Below are positions 33,415-42,648 of a stretch of 64,000 bases of DNA, in pieces. Below the pieces are notes generated by a model. That model was given only the letters and a program-made list of their open reading frames with translations. It was not told where the DNA came from and made no database searches. Every line of letters begins with the position of its first letter. The first letter of the stretch is position 1. Position numbers and translations under genes: made by a program. Source of the stretch: Streptomyces sp. MspMP-M5 (lineage in GTDB: Bacteria; Actinomycetota; Actinomycetes; Streptomycetales; Streptomycetaceae); NCBI RefSeq assembly GCF_000373585.1, contig NZ_KB891907.1, forward strand, positions 227,526 to 291,525, in the 5' to 3' direction.

Positions 33415-33774
33415 ATGACGACCCCCTACTACCAGGACCGTTGGATCACCTGCACCCCGGACGCGCTGCGCATCCGCGGCTACTACTTCCCGTGGGGCAC
33501 CAAGACCATCCCGTACACCGCGATCCGCTCGGTGCGCCGGGTGGAGATGGGCGCCCTGACGGGGCAGGGCCGTATCTGGGGCACCGGGCACCCGCGGTAC
33601 TGGGCGAGTCTGGATCCCGGGCGGATGTCCAAGTCCACCGCGCTCATCCTCGATCTCGGGCGCTGTGTCCGGCCGTTCCTCACCCCCGACGACCCGGACG
33701 CGGTGGCGGCGGTGCTCCGTGAGCGGATGCCGCCGGGCGCGGGCGCGGTGGTGGAGGACGGCGGCCGGCGGTAG
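33415..33774 (+). CDS. Small hypothetical protein (PH-like beta pattern)
   Basis: 119 residues; AGGGAGGG sits 8 nt before the ATG. Alternating strands (CTPDALRIRGYYFPWGTKTIPYTAIRSVRRVEM, then RYWASLDPGR, ALILDLGRCVRPFLTPDDPDAVAAVLRERM) look like the bacterial PH-like domain in which a beta sheet ends in a helix with a DDPDA start. No signal peptide or membrane span. Function unknown. Confidence 0.7.
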   Translation: MTTPYYQDRWITCTPDALRIRGYYFPWGTKTIPYTAIRSVRRVEMGALTGQGRIWGTGHPRYWASLDPGRMSKSTALILDLGRCVRPFLTPDDPDAVAAVLRERMPPGAGAVVEDGGRR

Positions 33775-33808
33775 CGCCGTCCGGCGCGGAAGTGGTGCCG
33801 TGGGGCGG

Positions 33809-35002
33809 TCAGCCGGTGGCGGCCGGTGACGGGTGGGTGAGTTCGCGGCGCAGGCGCAGGAAGGGGCGGGGGCGGTTGAGGGCGAGGACGGCGGTGGTGC
33901 GGCCGTCGCGTTCGTAGCGGGCGAGGAAGCTGCGGTCGTCCGGGGAGCCCTCGACGATGCGCGGGAGGTCGCCGGGCGCGCGGTGGCCGGCGAACTGGAT
34001 GCGGACGCCGTACTGGTCGGACCAGAAGTAGGGGAGCGCCCGGTGGGTGCGGACGGTGCGGCCGGCGAGGAGGTTGTGGACGGCGGTGGCGGCCTGTTCG
34101 GTGGCGCTGGTCCAGTGCTCGGCGCGGGCGCCGGCCACCTGGGCGACATCGCCGGCGGCCACGATGGCGGGGATCGGGGTGGCGCAGCCGGCATCGCAGC
34201 GGACCCCGTCGGCGAGCGGCAGGCCGGAGCCTGCCAGCCAGTCGGTGGCCGGGCGCACGCCGATGCCGGTGACGACGATGTCGGCGGTGAGCAGGCGGCC
34301 GTCGGCGAGCTCCACCGCCGTGACCCGGCCGTCGCCGTCCGCGCGCAGTCCCCGGACGCCGGTGCCGGTGAGCAGGGCGACGCCGTGGTCGCCGTGCAGC
34401 CGGGCACACAACTCGGCCATTTTCTCGCCCAGTTGGGGCATGAGGGGCAGGGGCGCGGCCTCGACGACGGTGACCTGGTGGCCGAGGGCGTTGCAGGACG
34501 CGGCGACCTCGGCGCCGATGAAGCCGCCGCCGATCACCACGACCCGGGCCGGACCGCGGGCGAGGCCGGCCCGCAGGGCGCCGGCGTCGTCGAGGGTGCG
34601 CAGGGTGTACGAGCCGGCCGGTGCGGGGCCGGGGAGCCGGCGCGGGGCGGCGCCGGTGGCGAGCACGATGCCGTCGGTGGTCAGGACGCGTCCGGTGTCG
34701 AGGTGGACGGCGCGGTGGCGGGTGTCGAGACGGGTGGCGCGGGTGCCCAGCAGCCATTCGGCGTCGAGTCCGGCGATCTCTTCGGCGTCGGTGAGGGCGA
34801 GCGGGGCTTCGGTGGCCGGGTCGGCGGTGCCGTCCGCGGTGGCCGGGGCGGTGAGGAACTCCTTGGAGAGCGGCGGGCGGTCGTAGGGGAGGTGCGGCTC
34901 CGCGCCGACGAGCGTGAGGCGGCCGTCGTAGCCCTGGGCACGCAGGGCGCGCGCGGCGTACAGCCCGGCCAACGAGGCTCCGATGACGGTGACCGACTTC
35001 AT
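33809..35002 (-). CDS. Ferredoxin reductase of the betaine oxygenase system
   Basis: 397 residues. Two dinucleotide folds: VIGASLAGLYAARALRAQG for FAD near the N-terminus and VVIGGGFIGAEVAASC for NAD(P)H in the middle; then IPAIVAAGDVA and YFWSDQYGVRIQFAG, typical of dioxygenase-type ferredoxin reductases. Passes electrons from NAD(P)H to the Rieske ferredoxin encoded just upstream; the two genes overlap by 4 nt (ATGA). Inferred partner of the Rieske oxygenase at 41408. Confidence 0.9.
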   Translation of the reverse strand: MKSVTVIGASLAGLYAARALRAQGYDGRLTLVGAEPHLPYDRPPLSKEFLTAPATADGTADPATEAPLALTDAEEIAGLDAEWLLGTRATRLDTRHRAVHLDTGRVLTTDGIVLATGAAPRRLPGPAPAGSYTLRTLDDAGALRAGLARGPARVVVIGGGFIGAEVAASCNALGHQVTVVEAAPLPLMPQLGEKMAELCARLHGDHGVALLTGTGVRGLRADGDGRVTAVELADGRLLTADIVVTGIGVRPATDWLAGSGLPLADGVRCDAGCATPIPAIVAAGDVAQVAGARAEHWTSATEQAATAVHNLLAGRTVRTHRALPYFWSDQYGVRIQFAGHRAPGDLPRIVEGSPDDRSFLARYERDGRTTAVLALNRPRPFLRLRRELTHPSPAATG

Positions 35003-35319
35003 GCCGCGGTCCCTTCCTCGGCCGTGAGGTGGACGTAGACCATGCCGTCCTCGACCGTGACGGAGTGGGTGCGCACGGGGCGGCGGGCGGGCAGGCAGAC
35101 CGGCGCTCCGGTGCGGAGATCGAATGAAGCGGCGTGCAGCGGGCATTCGACCAGACACCCCTCCAGCCAGCCGTCCGCGAGTGAGGCGTCCTGGTGGGTG
35201 CAGGTGTCGTCGATGGCGTACAGCTCTCCGTCGGCGTTGAAGACGGCGATCGGAGGAGCGGTGTCGAGGCGAACGGACTCGCCGGCGGGCAGGTCAGCGA
35301 GGTGGCAGACGGGAATCAC
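34999..35319 (-). CDS. Rieske-type ferredoxin
   Basis: 106 residues from a GTG at 35319 with a G-run (GGGGG) as binding site. Cys40-Thr-His42 (CTHQDASL) and Cys59-Pro-Leu-His62 (CPLHAASF) bind a [2Fe-2S] cluster with two Cys and two His. Small soluble carrier between the reductase, translated by coupling from the same mRNA, and an oxygenase. Heads a leftward operon divergent from the IclR gene. Confidence 0.92.
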   Translation of the reverse strand: MIPVCHLADLPAGESVRLDTAPPIAVFNADGELYAIDDTCTHQDASLADGWLEGCLVECPLHAASFDLRTGAPVCLPARRPVRTHSVTVEDGMVYVHLTAEEGTAA

Positions 35320-35487
35320 TGGGCCCCCCTATTACTGTTCGGTACTATCGAGTTTCGTAATACGCACGACAGAGCGTTATGCGCAACAGAATCCAGTTGG
35401 GGGCCTGGCGCGTCAAGCGGTCTCCGGGAATGCCGGCCCGATCGGGCCGCTGGATGGTGGCAGCGAGCTGGGTGGTGACACGGACCT
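35320..35487. promoter_or_regulatory. Divergent control region, ferredoxin/IclR
   Basis: 168 nt, AT-richer than its surroundings near the ferredoxin start. It contains TTCGTAATACGCACGACAG followed by GCGTTATGCGCAACAG. The GCGCAAC at 35381-35387 also occurs twice before the formaldehyde dehydrogenase gene (36561, 36580). Inferred IclR-family operator. Confidence 0.5.
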
Positions 35488-36345
35488 ATGACGAAAACGG
35501 CCAAGGCGGAGGCGTACGCGAAGAAGCAGTCGGCAGGCAGGCCGGACGTGGAGCCGCGTCGGACGGTGGCGGGAAAACCGCCCGGAGGCGCGGTGAGTGC
35601 GGTGCAGTCGGTGGACCGCGCGGTGACCGTCCTGGAGATCCTCGCCAGACTCGGCGAGGCCGGGGTGACCGAGATCGCCGACGAGTTGGGGGTGCACAAG
35701 TCGACCGCGTTCCGGCTGCTGGGCGTGCTGGAGAACCGCGGGCTGGTCGCCCAGGAGCAGGAACGCGGCAAGTACTACCTCGGCGCGGGGGTGTTGCGGC
35801 TGGCCGGCGCCGCTGCGGTGCGGCTGGACATCTCGCAGGAGGGCGCGGCGGTCTGCCGGACGCTCGCCGACGAACTGGGCGAGACGGTCAACATCGCGGT
35901 GATGGAGAGCGACGCCGCGGTCAACATCATGCAGGCCCGCGGGCCGGCGTCGGTCACCGCCCAGAACTGGCTCGGCCGGCGGACGCCGCTGCACGCCACC
36001 TCCAGCGGGAAGGCGCTGCTCGCGTACCAGCCGGGGCCGGTCCAGGAGGCCGTGCTGGCACGGAAGTTGCCGCGGCTGACCGAGCGGACCGTGACCTCCC
36101 CGGTCGAACTGCGCGGCCAGCTCGCCGAGGTGGTCGAGAGGGGCTTCGCGGTCGCGGTCGAGGAACTGGAGCTGGGGCTGCGCGCGGTCGCCGCGCCGGT
36201 GCGGGCGCACGACGGTTCGGTCATCGGCGCGATCAGCGTCTCCGTGCCCGCCTACCGGCTGGACGAGGAGCGGCTGCCGGAGGTGGTCAAGCGCACTGTC
36301 GCCGCCGGTGAGGAGCTCTCCCGGCGGATGGGGTACGCCTGTTGA
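35488..36345 (+). CDS. IclR-family transcriptional regulator
   Basis: 285 residues. After ~38 basic residues, winged helix (VDRAVTVLEILARLGEAGVTEIADELGVHKSTAFRLLGVLENRGLV), then the IclR effector domain (ETVNIAVMESDAAVNIMQARG; LHATSSGKALLAY; AVAVEELELGLRAVAAPVRAHDGSVIGAISVSVPAYRL). The domain binds a small ligand, here probably betaine, dimethylglycine or a related compound. Sits between the ferredoxin/reductase operon and the demethylation operon, so likely controls both. Confidence 0.93.
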   Translation: MTKTAKAEAYAKKQSAGRPDVEPRRTVAGKPPGGAVSAVQSVDRAVTVLEILARLGEAGVTEIADELGVHKSTAFRLLGVLENRGLVAQEQERGKYYLGAGVLRLAGAAAVRLDISQEGAAVCRTLADELGETVNIAVMESDAAVNIMQARGPASVTAQNWLGRRTPLHATSSGKALLAYQPGPVQEAVLARKLPRLTERTVTSPVELRGQLAEVVERGFAVAVEELELGLRAVAAPVRAHDGSVIGAISVSVPAYRLDEERLPEVVKRTVAAGEELSRRMGYAC

Positions 36346-36520
36346 CGGCTTACGGGCGGTCCGGGCGCGGTGCCCGCTGACCGCCGGATGACGGCACTCC
36401 GGAGCGGGGCCGGGTCGCGCGACCCGGCCCCGCTGCCGTGTGCGCGGGGGCGTGCGCCGGGCCGCGGGCGGTGCCTTCGCATGCGTAACCGGCCGTTTGC
36501 GAACCGCCGGCGCGTACCTC

Positions 36521-36586
36521 TTGACGCTACCGATATGCCGTTCCCACTATGTCTCTCATCGCGCAACCAGTCGTGCACTGCGCAAC
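36521..36586 (+). promoter_or_regulatory. Promoter and operator candidates of the demethylation operon
   Basis: TTGACG (36521-36526) and CACTAT (36545-36550), 18 nt apart, form a plausible -35/-10 pair. Just downstream are two GCGCAAC elements (36561-36567 and 36580-36586), 19 nt apart, the same word found in the ferredoxin/IclR spacer. Position after the -10 fits a repressor site. Confidence 0.45.
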
Positions 36587-36601
36587 ACTGAGGGGTAGGG
36601 C

Positions 36602-37687
36602 ATGCCACACGAAGTCCATGCCGTCGTCGCGGCGAAGAAGGGCGCTCCCGTCGGTCCCCAGATGATTGTGGTGCCGGATCCCGGCCCCGGAGAAGTGCTC
36701 GTCGACGTCCAGGCCAGCGGGGTCTGCCACACCGATCTGCACTACCGCGAGGGCGCCGTCACCGACGACTTCCCCGTTCTGCTCGGTCATGAGGCGGCCG
36801 GGATCGTCGAGGCCGTCGGCGCGGGCGTCACCGAACTCGCGCCGGGCGACTTCGTGGTGCTCGCCTGGCGGGCGCCCTGCGGACGGTGCCGGTCCTGCCG
36901 GCGCGGCCGCCCCTGGTACTGCTTCGACTCCCGCACCGCCGCCCAGCCGATGACGCTGCTCGACGGCACCCCGCTCACCCCCGCCCTCGGCATCGGTGCG
37001 TTCGCCGAGAAGACCCTGGTCGCGGCCGGGCAGGCGATCAGGGTCGATCCCTCGGCCCGGCCCGAGGCGGCAGGCCTGATCGGCTGCGGGGTGATGGCCG
37101 GCTACGGCGCTGCCGTCCACACCGGGGCGGTCGGCAGCGGCGACACCGTCGCCGTCATCGGCTGCGGCGGGGTCGGCTGCGCCGCCGTCGCCGGCGCCTC
37201 GATCGCCGGGGCCCGCCGGGTCATCGCCGTCGACATCGACGAACGCAAACTGGACGGCGCCACCCGCTTCGGCGCCACCCACACCGTCAACTCCCGCCGC
37301 ACCGACCCCGTCGAGGCGGTCCGGGAACTGACCGGCGGTCATGGCGCGGACGTGGTCATCGACGCGGTCGGCCACCCCGAGACCTACCGCCAGGGCTTCT
37401 CCATGCGGGACCTCGCCGGCACCCTGGTCCAGGTCGGGGTGCCCGAACCCGACATGCGGATCGAGCTGCCGCTGATCGACCTCTTCTCCCGCGGCGGCGC
37501 CCTGAAGCCCTCCTGGTACGGCGACTGCCTCCCCTGCCGCGACTTCCCCGTCCTCATCGACCGCTACCTCAGCGGCCGGCTCGACCTCGACGGATTCGTC
37601 ACCGAGACCATCGGCCTGGACGGCGTGGAGGCCGCCTTCGACAAGATGCGGGACGGCCGGGTGCTGCGCTCGGTGGTGGTCCTGTGA
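36602..37687 (+). CDS. S-(hydroxymethyl)mycothiol dehydrogenase (formaldehyde detoxification)
   Basis: 361 residues, zinc medium-chain dehydrogenase. Catalytic zinc: GVCHTDLHYREG and GHEAAG; structural zinc: CGRCRSCRRGRPWYC; NAD fold IGCGGVGCAAVAGASIAGA. GRPWYCFDSRTAAQPMTLLDGTPLTPALGIGAFAEKTLV is characteristic of the mycothiol-dependent formaldehyde dehydrogenase group. Oxidises the mycothiol-formaldehyde adduct to S-formylmycothiol. Its stop overlaps the start of dimethylglycine oxidase (GTGA), the source of formaldehyde, which explains the linkage. Confidence 0.92.
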   Translation: MPHEVHAVVAAKKGAPVGPQMIVVPDPGPGEVLVDVQASGVCHTDLHYREGAVTDDFPVLLGHEAAGIVEAVGAGVTELAPGDFVVLAWRAPCGRCRSCRRGRPWYCFDSRTAAQPMTLLDGTPLTPALGIGAFAEKTLVAAGQAIRVDPSARPEAAGLIGCGVMAGYGAAVHTGAVGSGDTVAVIGCGGVGCAAVAGASIAGARRVIAVDIDERKLDGATRFGATHTVNSRRTDPVEAVRELTGGHGADVVIDAVGHPETYRQGFSMRDLAGTLVQVGVPEPDMRIELPLIDLFSRGGALKPSWYGDCLPCRDFPVLIDRYLSGRLDLDGFVTETIGLDGVEAAFDKMRDGRVLRSVVVL

Positions 37688-40146
37688 CCGGCCCGCTGCG
37701 CGACCCCGCCGAAGCCCGGGTCGTCGTCATCGGAGCCGGCATCGTCGGCTGCTCGCTCGCCGACGAACTCACCGCCCGCGGCTGGCGCCGGGTCACCGTC
37801 CTCGACCAGGGCCCGCTGCCCGCCCCCGGCGGCTCCACCTCGCACGCCCCCGGCCTGGTCTTCCAGACGAACCCCTCCAAGACCATGACCGAGTTCGCCG
37901 CCTACACCGTCCGGAAGTTCGGCTCCCTCGACGTCGACGGCCTGCCCTGCTTCCACCCCGTCGGCGGCCTGGAGGTCGCCACCACCAAGGCCCGCTGGGC
38001 CGACCTCCACCGCAAGGCCGGCCTCGCCGCCTCCTGGGGCGTCCGCGGCGAACTCCTCGACGCCCAGCAGTGCAAGAAGCTCTGGCCGCTGCTCGACGAG
38101 ACCACGCTGTACGGCGGGTTCCACACCCCCGACGACGGCCTGGCCCGCGCCGTGCTCGCCTGCCGCGCCCAGACGGCTCGCGCCGAAGGCCGCGGCGCCC
38201 GCTTCCTGGGGCGGCACACCGTCACCGGCATCGAGCGGGCGGCCGGCCGGGTCACCGGCGTCGTCACCGACCGGGGTGTCTTCCCCGCCGACCACGTCGT
38301 CTCCGCCGCCGGCTTCTGGGGACCGGTGATCGGCGCGATGGCCGGCGTCGACGTCCCGCTGCTGCCGCTGGCCCACCAGTACGCCACCACCGCACCGCTG
38401 CCCGAACTCGCCGGCCCCAACGGCCCCTGCACGGAGGCGAGTCGGCCGATCCTCCGCTTCCAGGACCGCGACCTCTACTTCCGCGAGCACCACGACCGCA
38501 TCGGCATCGGCTCCTACGCCCACCGCCCCCTGCCCGTCGACCCGTTCACCCTCGCCGCCTACGACGAGACCCCGGTGATGCCCTCTTCCCTGCCGTTCAC
38601 CGAGGAGGACTTCGCCCCCAGCTGGCGCGACAGCGTCGGACTGCTGCCCGCTCTCGGCCGGTCCCGGATCGCCGAGGGCTTCAACGGGGTCTTCTCCTTC
38701 ACCCCCGACGGCCTGCCGCTCCTCGGCGAGTCCCGCACCCTGCGCGGATTCTGGCTCGCCGAGGCGGTCTGGGTCACCCACTCCGCCGGCGTCGCCAAGG
38801 CCGTCGCCGAGTGGATGACCGACGGCCGGCCCGCCACCGACATCCACGAATGCGACCTCACCCGCTTCGAGGACGCCCAGCGGTCACCCGCCTACACACA
38901 GGAGCGCGGCGCCCAGAACTTCATCGAGGTCTACGACGTCCTCCACCCCCTCCAGCCCATGGAGCGGCCCCGCCCGCTGCGCACCAGCCCCTTCTACCCG
39001 CGCCAGCGGGAACTCGGCGCGTACTTCCTGGAGGCCGGCGGCTGGGAGCGCCCCCACTGGTACGAGGCCAACGCCCCGCTCGCCGAAGGGCTCCAACTCC
39101 CCGAACGCGACGCCTGGTCCGCCCGCTACTGGTCGCCGATCGCCGCCGCCGAGGCCGTCGCCACCCGCCAACGGGTCGCCCTCTACGACATGACCCCGCT
39201 GCGCCGCCTGGAGGTCACCGGGCCCGGCGCACTGGACTTCCTCCAGCGTATGACGACCAATCAGCTCAACAAGAAGCCCGGCGCGGTGACCTACACCCTC
39301 CTCCTCGACGAGGCCGGTGGCATCCGCTCCGACCTCACGGTCGCCCGGCTCGCCCCCGACCGCTTCCAGGTCGGCGCCAACAGCCCGGCCGACCTCGACT
39401 GGCTGCTGCGGCACGCCCCGCAGGACGTCGCCGTCCGGGACCTCACCGCCGGCACCTGCTGCATCGGTGTCTGGGGACCGCTCGCCCGGGACCTCGTCCA
39501 GCCGCTGACCCGCGACGACTTCTCACACCAGGCGTTCGGCTACTTCCGGGCCAAGCAGACCTACCTCGGCCACGTCCCCGTCACCGCCCTGCGGCTGAGC
39601 TACGTCGGCGAACTCGGCTGGGAGCTCTACACCACCGCCGACCTCGGGCTGCGCCTGTGGGACACGCTCTGGGACGCCGGCCGGGAGCTCGGCGTGATCG
39701 CCGCCGGCCGCAGCGCCTTCAACAGCCTCCGCCTGGAGAAGGGTTACCGCGCCTGGGGCCAGGACATGACCACCGAGCACAACCCCTACGAGGCCGGCCT
39801 CGGCTTCGCCGTCCGCCCCGCCAAGGGCGACTTCCTCGGCCGGGCCGCCCTGGAGGGCCTCGGCGCGGAGACCGCCGCCCGCAGGCTCACCTGCCTCACC
39901 CTCGACGACCCCGCCGCCAACGTCCTCGGCAAGGAACCCGTCCTCGTCGACGGCGCCCCGGCCGGCTACGTCACCTCCGCCGCCTATGGCTACACCCTCG
40001 GCCGGGGCATCGCCTACGCCTGGCTGCCGGCCGCCGCGGCGGTCCCCGGCACCGCCGTCCACATCGAGTACTTCGGGCAGAAGGTCGCCGCGACCGTCGC
40101 CCAAGAACCGCTCTACGACCCGGGGATGACCCGCATCCGCCGTTAG
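37684..40146 (+). CDS. Dimethylglycine oxidase (FAD oxidase plus GcvT-like folate domain)
   Basis: 820 residues from a GTG overlapping the previous stop. N-terminal ~380 residues: FAD oxidoreductase (VVVIGAGIVGCSLADEL; GGSTSHAPGLVFQTNPSKTMTEFA; FSFTPDGLPLLGES; AVWVTHSAGVAKAV). A linking domain follows (~380-440), then a GcvT-like tetrahydrofolate domain (RVALYDMTPLRRLEVTGPGALDFLQRMTTNQL; RLSYVGELGWELYTTADLGLRLWD; LRLEKGYRAWGQDMT) and the GcvT C-terminal barrel (LVDGAPAGYVTSAAYGYTLGRGIAYAWL). Length and order match Arthrobacter DMGO. Converts dimethylglycine to sarcosine, making H2O2 and either formaldehyde or methylene-THF. Confidence 0.93.
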   Translation: MTGPLRDPAEARVVVIGAGIVGCSLADELTARGWRRVTVLDQGPLPAPGGSTSHAPGLVFQTNPSKTMTEFAAYTVRKFGSLDVDGLPCFHPVGGLEVATTKARWADLHRKAGLAASWGVRGELLDAQQCKKLWPLLDETTLYGGFHTPDDGLARAVLACRAQTARAEGRGARFLGRHTVTGIERAAGRVTGVVTDRGVFPADHVVSAAGFWGPVIGAMAGVDVPLLPLAHQYATTAPLPELAGPNGPCTEASRPILRFQDRDLYFREHHDRIGIGSYAHRPLPVDPFTLAAYDETPVMPSSLPFTEEDFAPSWRDSVGLLPALGRSRIAEGFNGVFSFTPDGLPLLGESRTLRGFWLAEAVWVTHSAGVAKAVAEWMTDGRPATDIHECDLTRFEDAQRSPAYTQERGAQNFIEVYDVLHPLQPMERPRPLRTSPFYPRQRELGAYFLEAGGWERPHWYEANAPLAEGLQLPERDAWSARYWSPIAAAEAVATRQRVALYDMTPLRRLEVTGPGALDFLQRMTTNQLNKKPGAVTYTLLLDEAGGIRSDLTVARLAPDRFQVGANSPADLDWLLRHAPQDVAVRDLTAGTCCIGVWGPLARDLVQPLTRDDFSHQAFGYFRAKQTYLGHVPVTALRLSYVGELGWELYTTADLGLRLWDTLWDAGRELGVIAAGRSAFNSLRLEKGYRAWGQDMTTEHNPYEAGLGFAVRPAKGDFLGRAALEGLGAETAARRLTCLTLDDPAANVLGKEPVLVDGAPAGYVTSAAYGYTLGRGIAYAWLPAAAAVPGTAVHIEYFGQKVAATVAQEPLYDPGMTRIRR

Positions 40147-40208
40147 ATGAGTGAGTCCGAAGTCCCGCCCGCCCGAAGCCCGCAGCCTGCCCGAAGGAGC
40201 CCGACCGC

Positions 40209-41396
40209 ATGGCCCCCACCTACGACGTCATCGTCCTCGGCCTGGGCGGGATGGGCAGCGCCGCCGCCCACCACCTCGCCGCCCGCGGCGCCCGGGTCCT
40301 GGGCCTGGAGAAGTTCGGCCCGGTCCACCACCGCGGCTCCAGCCACGGCGGTTCCCGGATCACCCGCCAGTCCTACTTCGAGGACCCCGCCTACGTCCCG
40401 CTGCTGCTGCGCTCCTACGAGCTCTACGCGAAGCTGGAGCGCGACACCGGCCGGCAGATCGCCACCCTCTGCGGCGGTGTGATGGTCGGCCGCCCCGACA
40501 GCCGCACCGTCCGCGGCAGCCTGGCCTCCGCCCGGCAGTGGGACCTCCCGCACGAGATGCTCGACGCCCCGGAGATCCGCCGCCGCTTCCCGACCCTCAC
40601 CCCCGCCCCCGACGAGGTCGCCCTCTACGAGGCGCGCGCCGGACTCGTCCGCCCCGAGAACACCGTCGCCGCCCATGTCCAGCTCGCCACCCGGGGCGGC
40701 GCCGACCTGCACTTCGAGGAGCCGGTCACCCGCTGGGAGGAGCTGCCCGGCGGCGCCGGGGTCCGCGTCCACACCCACGAGAACACCTACACCGCCGGCC
40801 AGTTGGTGATCTGCCCCGGCGCCTGGGCGCCCCAGCTGCTCACCGACCTCGGCGTCCCGGTCACCATCGAGCGGCACCTCATGTACTGGTTCGCCCCCGA
40901 CGGCGGCACCGCCCCCTTCGTACCCGAACGCCACCCCATCTACATCTGGGAGGACGCCCGGGGCGTCCAGATCTACGGCTTCCCCGCCATCGACGGCCCC
41001 GACGGCGGCGCCAAGGTCGCCTTCTTCCGCAAGGGCACCGCCTGCACCCCGGAAACCATCGACCGCACCGTCCACGACCACGAGGTCCGCGCCATGGCCG
41101 ACCAGCTCGGCCCGCGCCTCCCGACCCTGCCCGGCCGCTTCCTGAAGGCCGCCACCTGCATGTACTCCAACACCCCCGACGAACACTTCGTGATCACCCG
41201 CCATCCGGCGCACCCGGAGACCGTCACCGTCGCCTGCGGCTTCTCCGGCCACGGCTTCAAGTTCGTCCCCGTCGTCGGCGAGATCGTCGCCGACCTCGCG
41301 CTCACCGGCAGCACCGCGCACCCCATCGACCTGTTCGCCCCGTCCCGCCGCCGCACCGGGCAGAGCCCCGGCCGACCCGCCGCCACGGTCGCCTGA
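40209..41396 (+). CDS. Monomeric sarcosine oxidase
   Basis: 395 residues. FAD-binding VIVLGLGGMGSAAAHHLAARG at the N-terminus; FGPVHHRGSSHGGSRITRQSYFEDPAYVPLL is the conserved flavin-contact stretch; Cys317 in ATCMYSNTPDEHFVI aligns with the cysteine that covalently holds FAD in Bacillus MSOX; ACGFSGHGFKFVPVVGEIVADL ends the domain. Oxidises sarcosine to glycine and formaldehyde with H2O2; N-methyltryptophan oxidase is a close relative, but the context favours sarcosine. AAGGAGC precedes the ATG. Third step of the pathway. Confidence 0.92.
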   Translation: MAPTYDVIVLGLGGMGSAAAHHLAARGARVLGLEKFGPVHHRGSSHGGSRITRQSYFEDPAYVPLLLRSYELYAKLERDTGRQIATLCGGVMVGRPDSRTVRGSLASARQWDLPHEMLDAPEIRRRFPTLTPAPDEVALYEARAGLVRPENTVAAHVQLATRGGADLHFEEPVTRWEELPGGAGVRVHTHENTYTAGQLVICPGAWAPQLLTDLGVPVTIERHLMYWFAPDGGTAPFVPERHPIYIWEDARGVQIYGFPAIDGPDGGAKVAFFRKGTACTPETIDRTVHDHEVRAMADQLGPRLPTLPGRFLKAATCMYSNTPDEHFVITRHPAHPETVTVACGFSGHGFKFVPVVGEIVADLALTGSTAHPIDLFAPSRRRTGQSPGRPAATVA

Positions 41397-41407
41397 GGAG
41401 AGCAGCC

Positions 41408-42577
41408 ATGACGACCACACCCACCGCTGCGCAACCGACCGCCGTCGACGTCGTCGACCCCGCCGGGCCCAGCCTGATCGCCACCCTCCCGGGCCGCGCC
41501 TACACCGACCCGGACGGCTTCCGGCGCGAACAGGAGCTGATCTTCGAACGGCTGTGGTTCTGTGCCGTCCGCGGCGCCGACCTCGCCCGGCCGGGCGCCT
41601 TCCGCACCGTCCGCGTCGGCCGCGAGAGCGTCCTGATCACCCGTAACCGCGCCGGCGAACTGCGCGCCTTCCTCAACATCTGCCGGCATCGCGGCGCGCA
41701 GCTGTGCACCGAGGAGTCCGGCGAGGTCCGCCGCAACCTCCAATGCCCGTACCACGCCTGGACCTACGACCTCGACGGCCGGCTGGTGGCCGCCCCCAAC
41801 CTCCAGAAGATGCCGGACGTCGACCGCACCGAACGCGGCCTGGTCCCGGTCCCGTTGCGGGAATGGCTCGGCTATGCCTGGGTGTGCCTGGCCGACGACC
41901 CGCCGTCCTTCGAGGACACCGTGATCGGCGCGGCCGTAGAACGGCTGGGCGACGCCGCGGTCCTGGACCACTACCGCACCGAGACCCTGGCCCTGGGCCG
42001 GCGCATCGGCTACGACGTCCGGGCCAACTGGAAGCTGATCGTCGAGAACTTCATGGAGTGCTACCACTGCGCCACCATCCACCCCGAACTCACCGATGTC
42101 CTACCGGAGTTCGCGGACGGTTTTGCCGCCCAGTACTACGTCGGCCACGGCGCCGCGTTCGCCCCTGAGGCGCAGGGCTTCACGGTGGACGGCAGCGCCG
42201 GATTCGGCCGGCTCCCGGGCATCGACGACAGCCAGGACCGGCGCTACTATGCCGTGACCGTCCGCCCCCAGGTGTTCGTCAACCTCGTCCCCGACCACGT
42301 CATCCTGCACCGGATGTTCCCGCTCGCCGCCGACCGCACCCTGGTCGAATGCGACTGGCTGTATCTGCCCGAGGTCCTCGACTCCGGCGCCGATGTCGCC
42401 AAGTCCGTCGAGCTGTTCCACCGGGTCAACGTCCAGGACTTTGCGGCCTGCGAGCGCACCCAGCCGGCCATGGACTCCCGCGCCTACCGCGACGGCGGCG
42501 TCCTGGTGCCCAGCGAACACCATATCGGCGGGTTCCACGCCTGGGTCACCGCGCAGCTGGCGGCCGGGTGCGGCTGA
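41408..42577 (+). CDS. gbcA: Rieske oxygenase, glycine betaine monooxygenase type
   Basis: 389 residues. Rieske cluster Cys92-His94 (CRHRGAQLC) and Cys113-His116 (CPYHAW); mononuclear iron site ENFMECYHCATIHPE with His220 and His225. RIGYDVRANWKLIVENFMECYHC and the closing SEHHIGGFHAWV resemble GbcA/stachydrine-type demethylases acting on quaternary amines. Removes one methyl of glycine betaine as formaldehyde, giving dimethylglycine. Starts 11 nt after the sarcosine oxidase stop. Needs the ferredoxin and reductase at 33.8-35.3 kb. Choline- or stachydrine-like substrates remain possible. Confidence 0.88.
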   Translation: MTTTPTAAQPTAVDVVDPAGPSLIATLPGRAYTDPDGFRREQELIFERLWFCAVRGADLARPGAFRTVRVGRESVLITRNRAGELRAFLNICRHRGAQLCTEESGEVRRNLQCPYHAWTYDLDGRLVAAPNLQKMPDVDRTERGLVPVPLREWLGYAWVCLADDPPSFEDTVIGAAVERLGDAAVLDHYRTETLALGRRIGYDVRANWKLIVENFMECYHCATIHPELTDVLPEFADGFAAQYYVGHGAAFAPEAQGFTVDGSAGFGRLPGIDDSQDRRYYAVTVRPQVFVNLVPDHVILHRMFPLAADRTLVECDWLYLPEVLDSGADVAKSVELFHRVNVQDFAACERTQPAMDSRAYRDGGVLVPSEHHIGGFHAWVTAQLAAGCG

Positions 42578-42648
42578 CCCGTTCCCCGGCGGGCGCCCGC
42601 GCCGTACCCACGGCTGCCTACGAACGGTTCGACTGAGGAGGACGGCCC

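Noticed and set aside
36886..37683. Upstream extension of dimethylglycine oxidase into the formaldehyde dehydrogenase gene
   Set aside because: The extension is a shadow of the dehydrogenase gene; the oxidase FAD motif starts right after the GTG at 37684.
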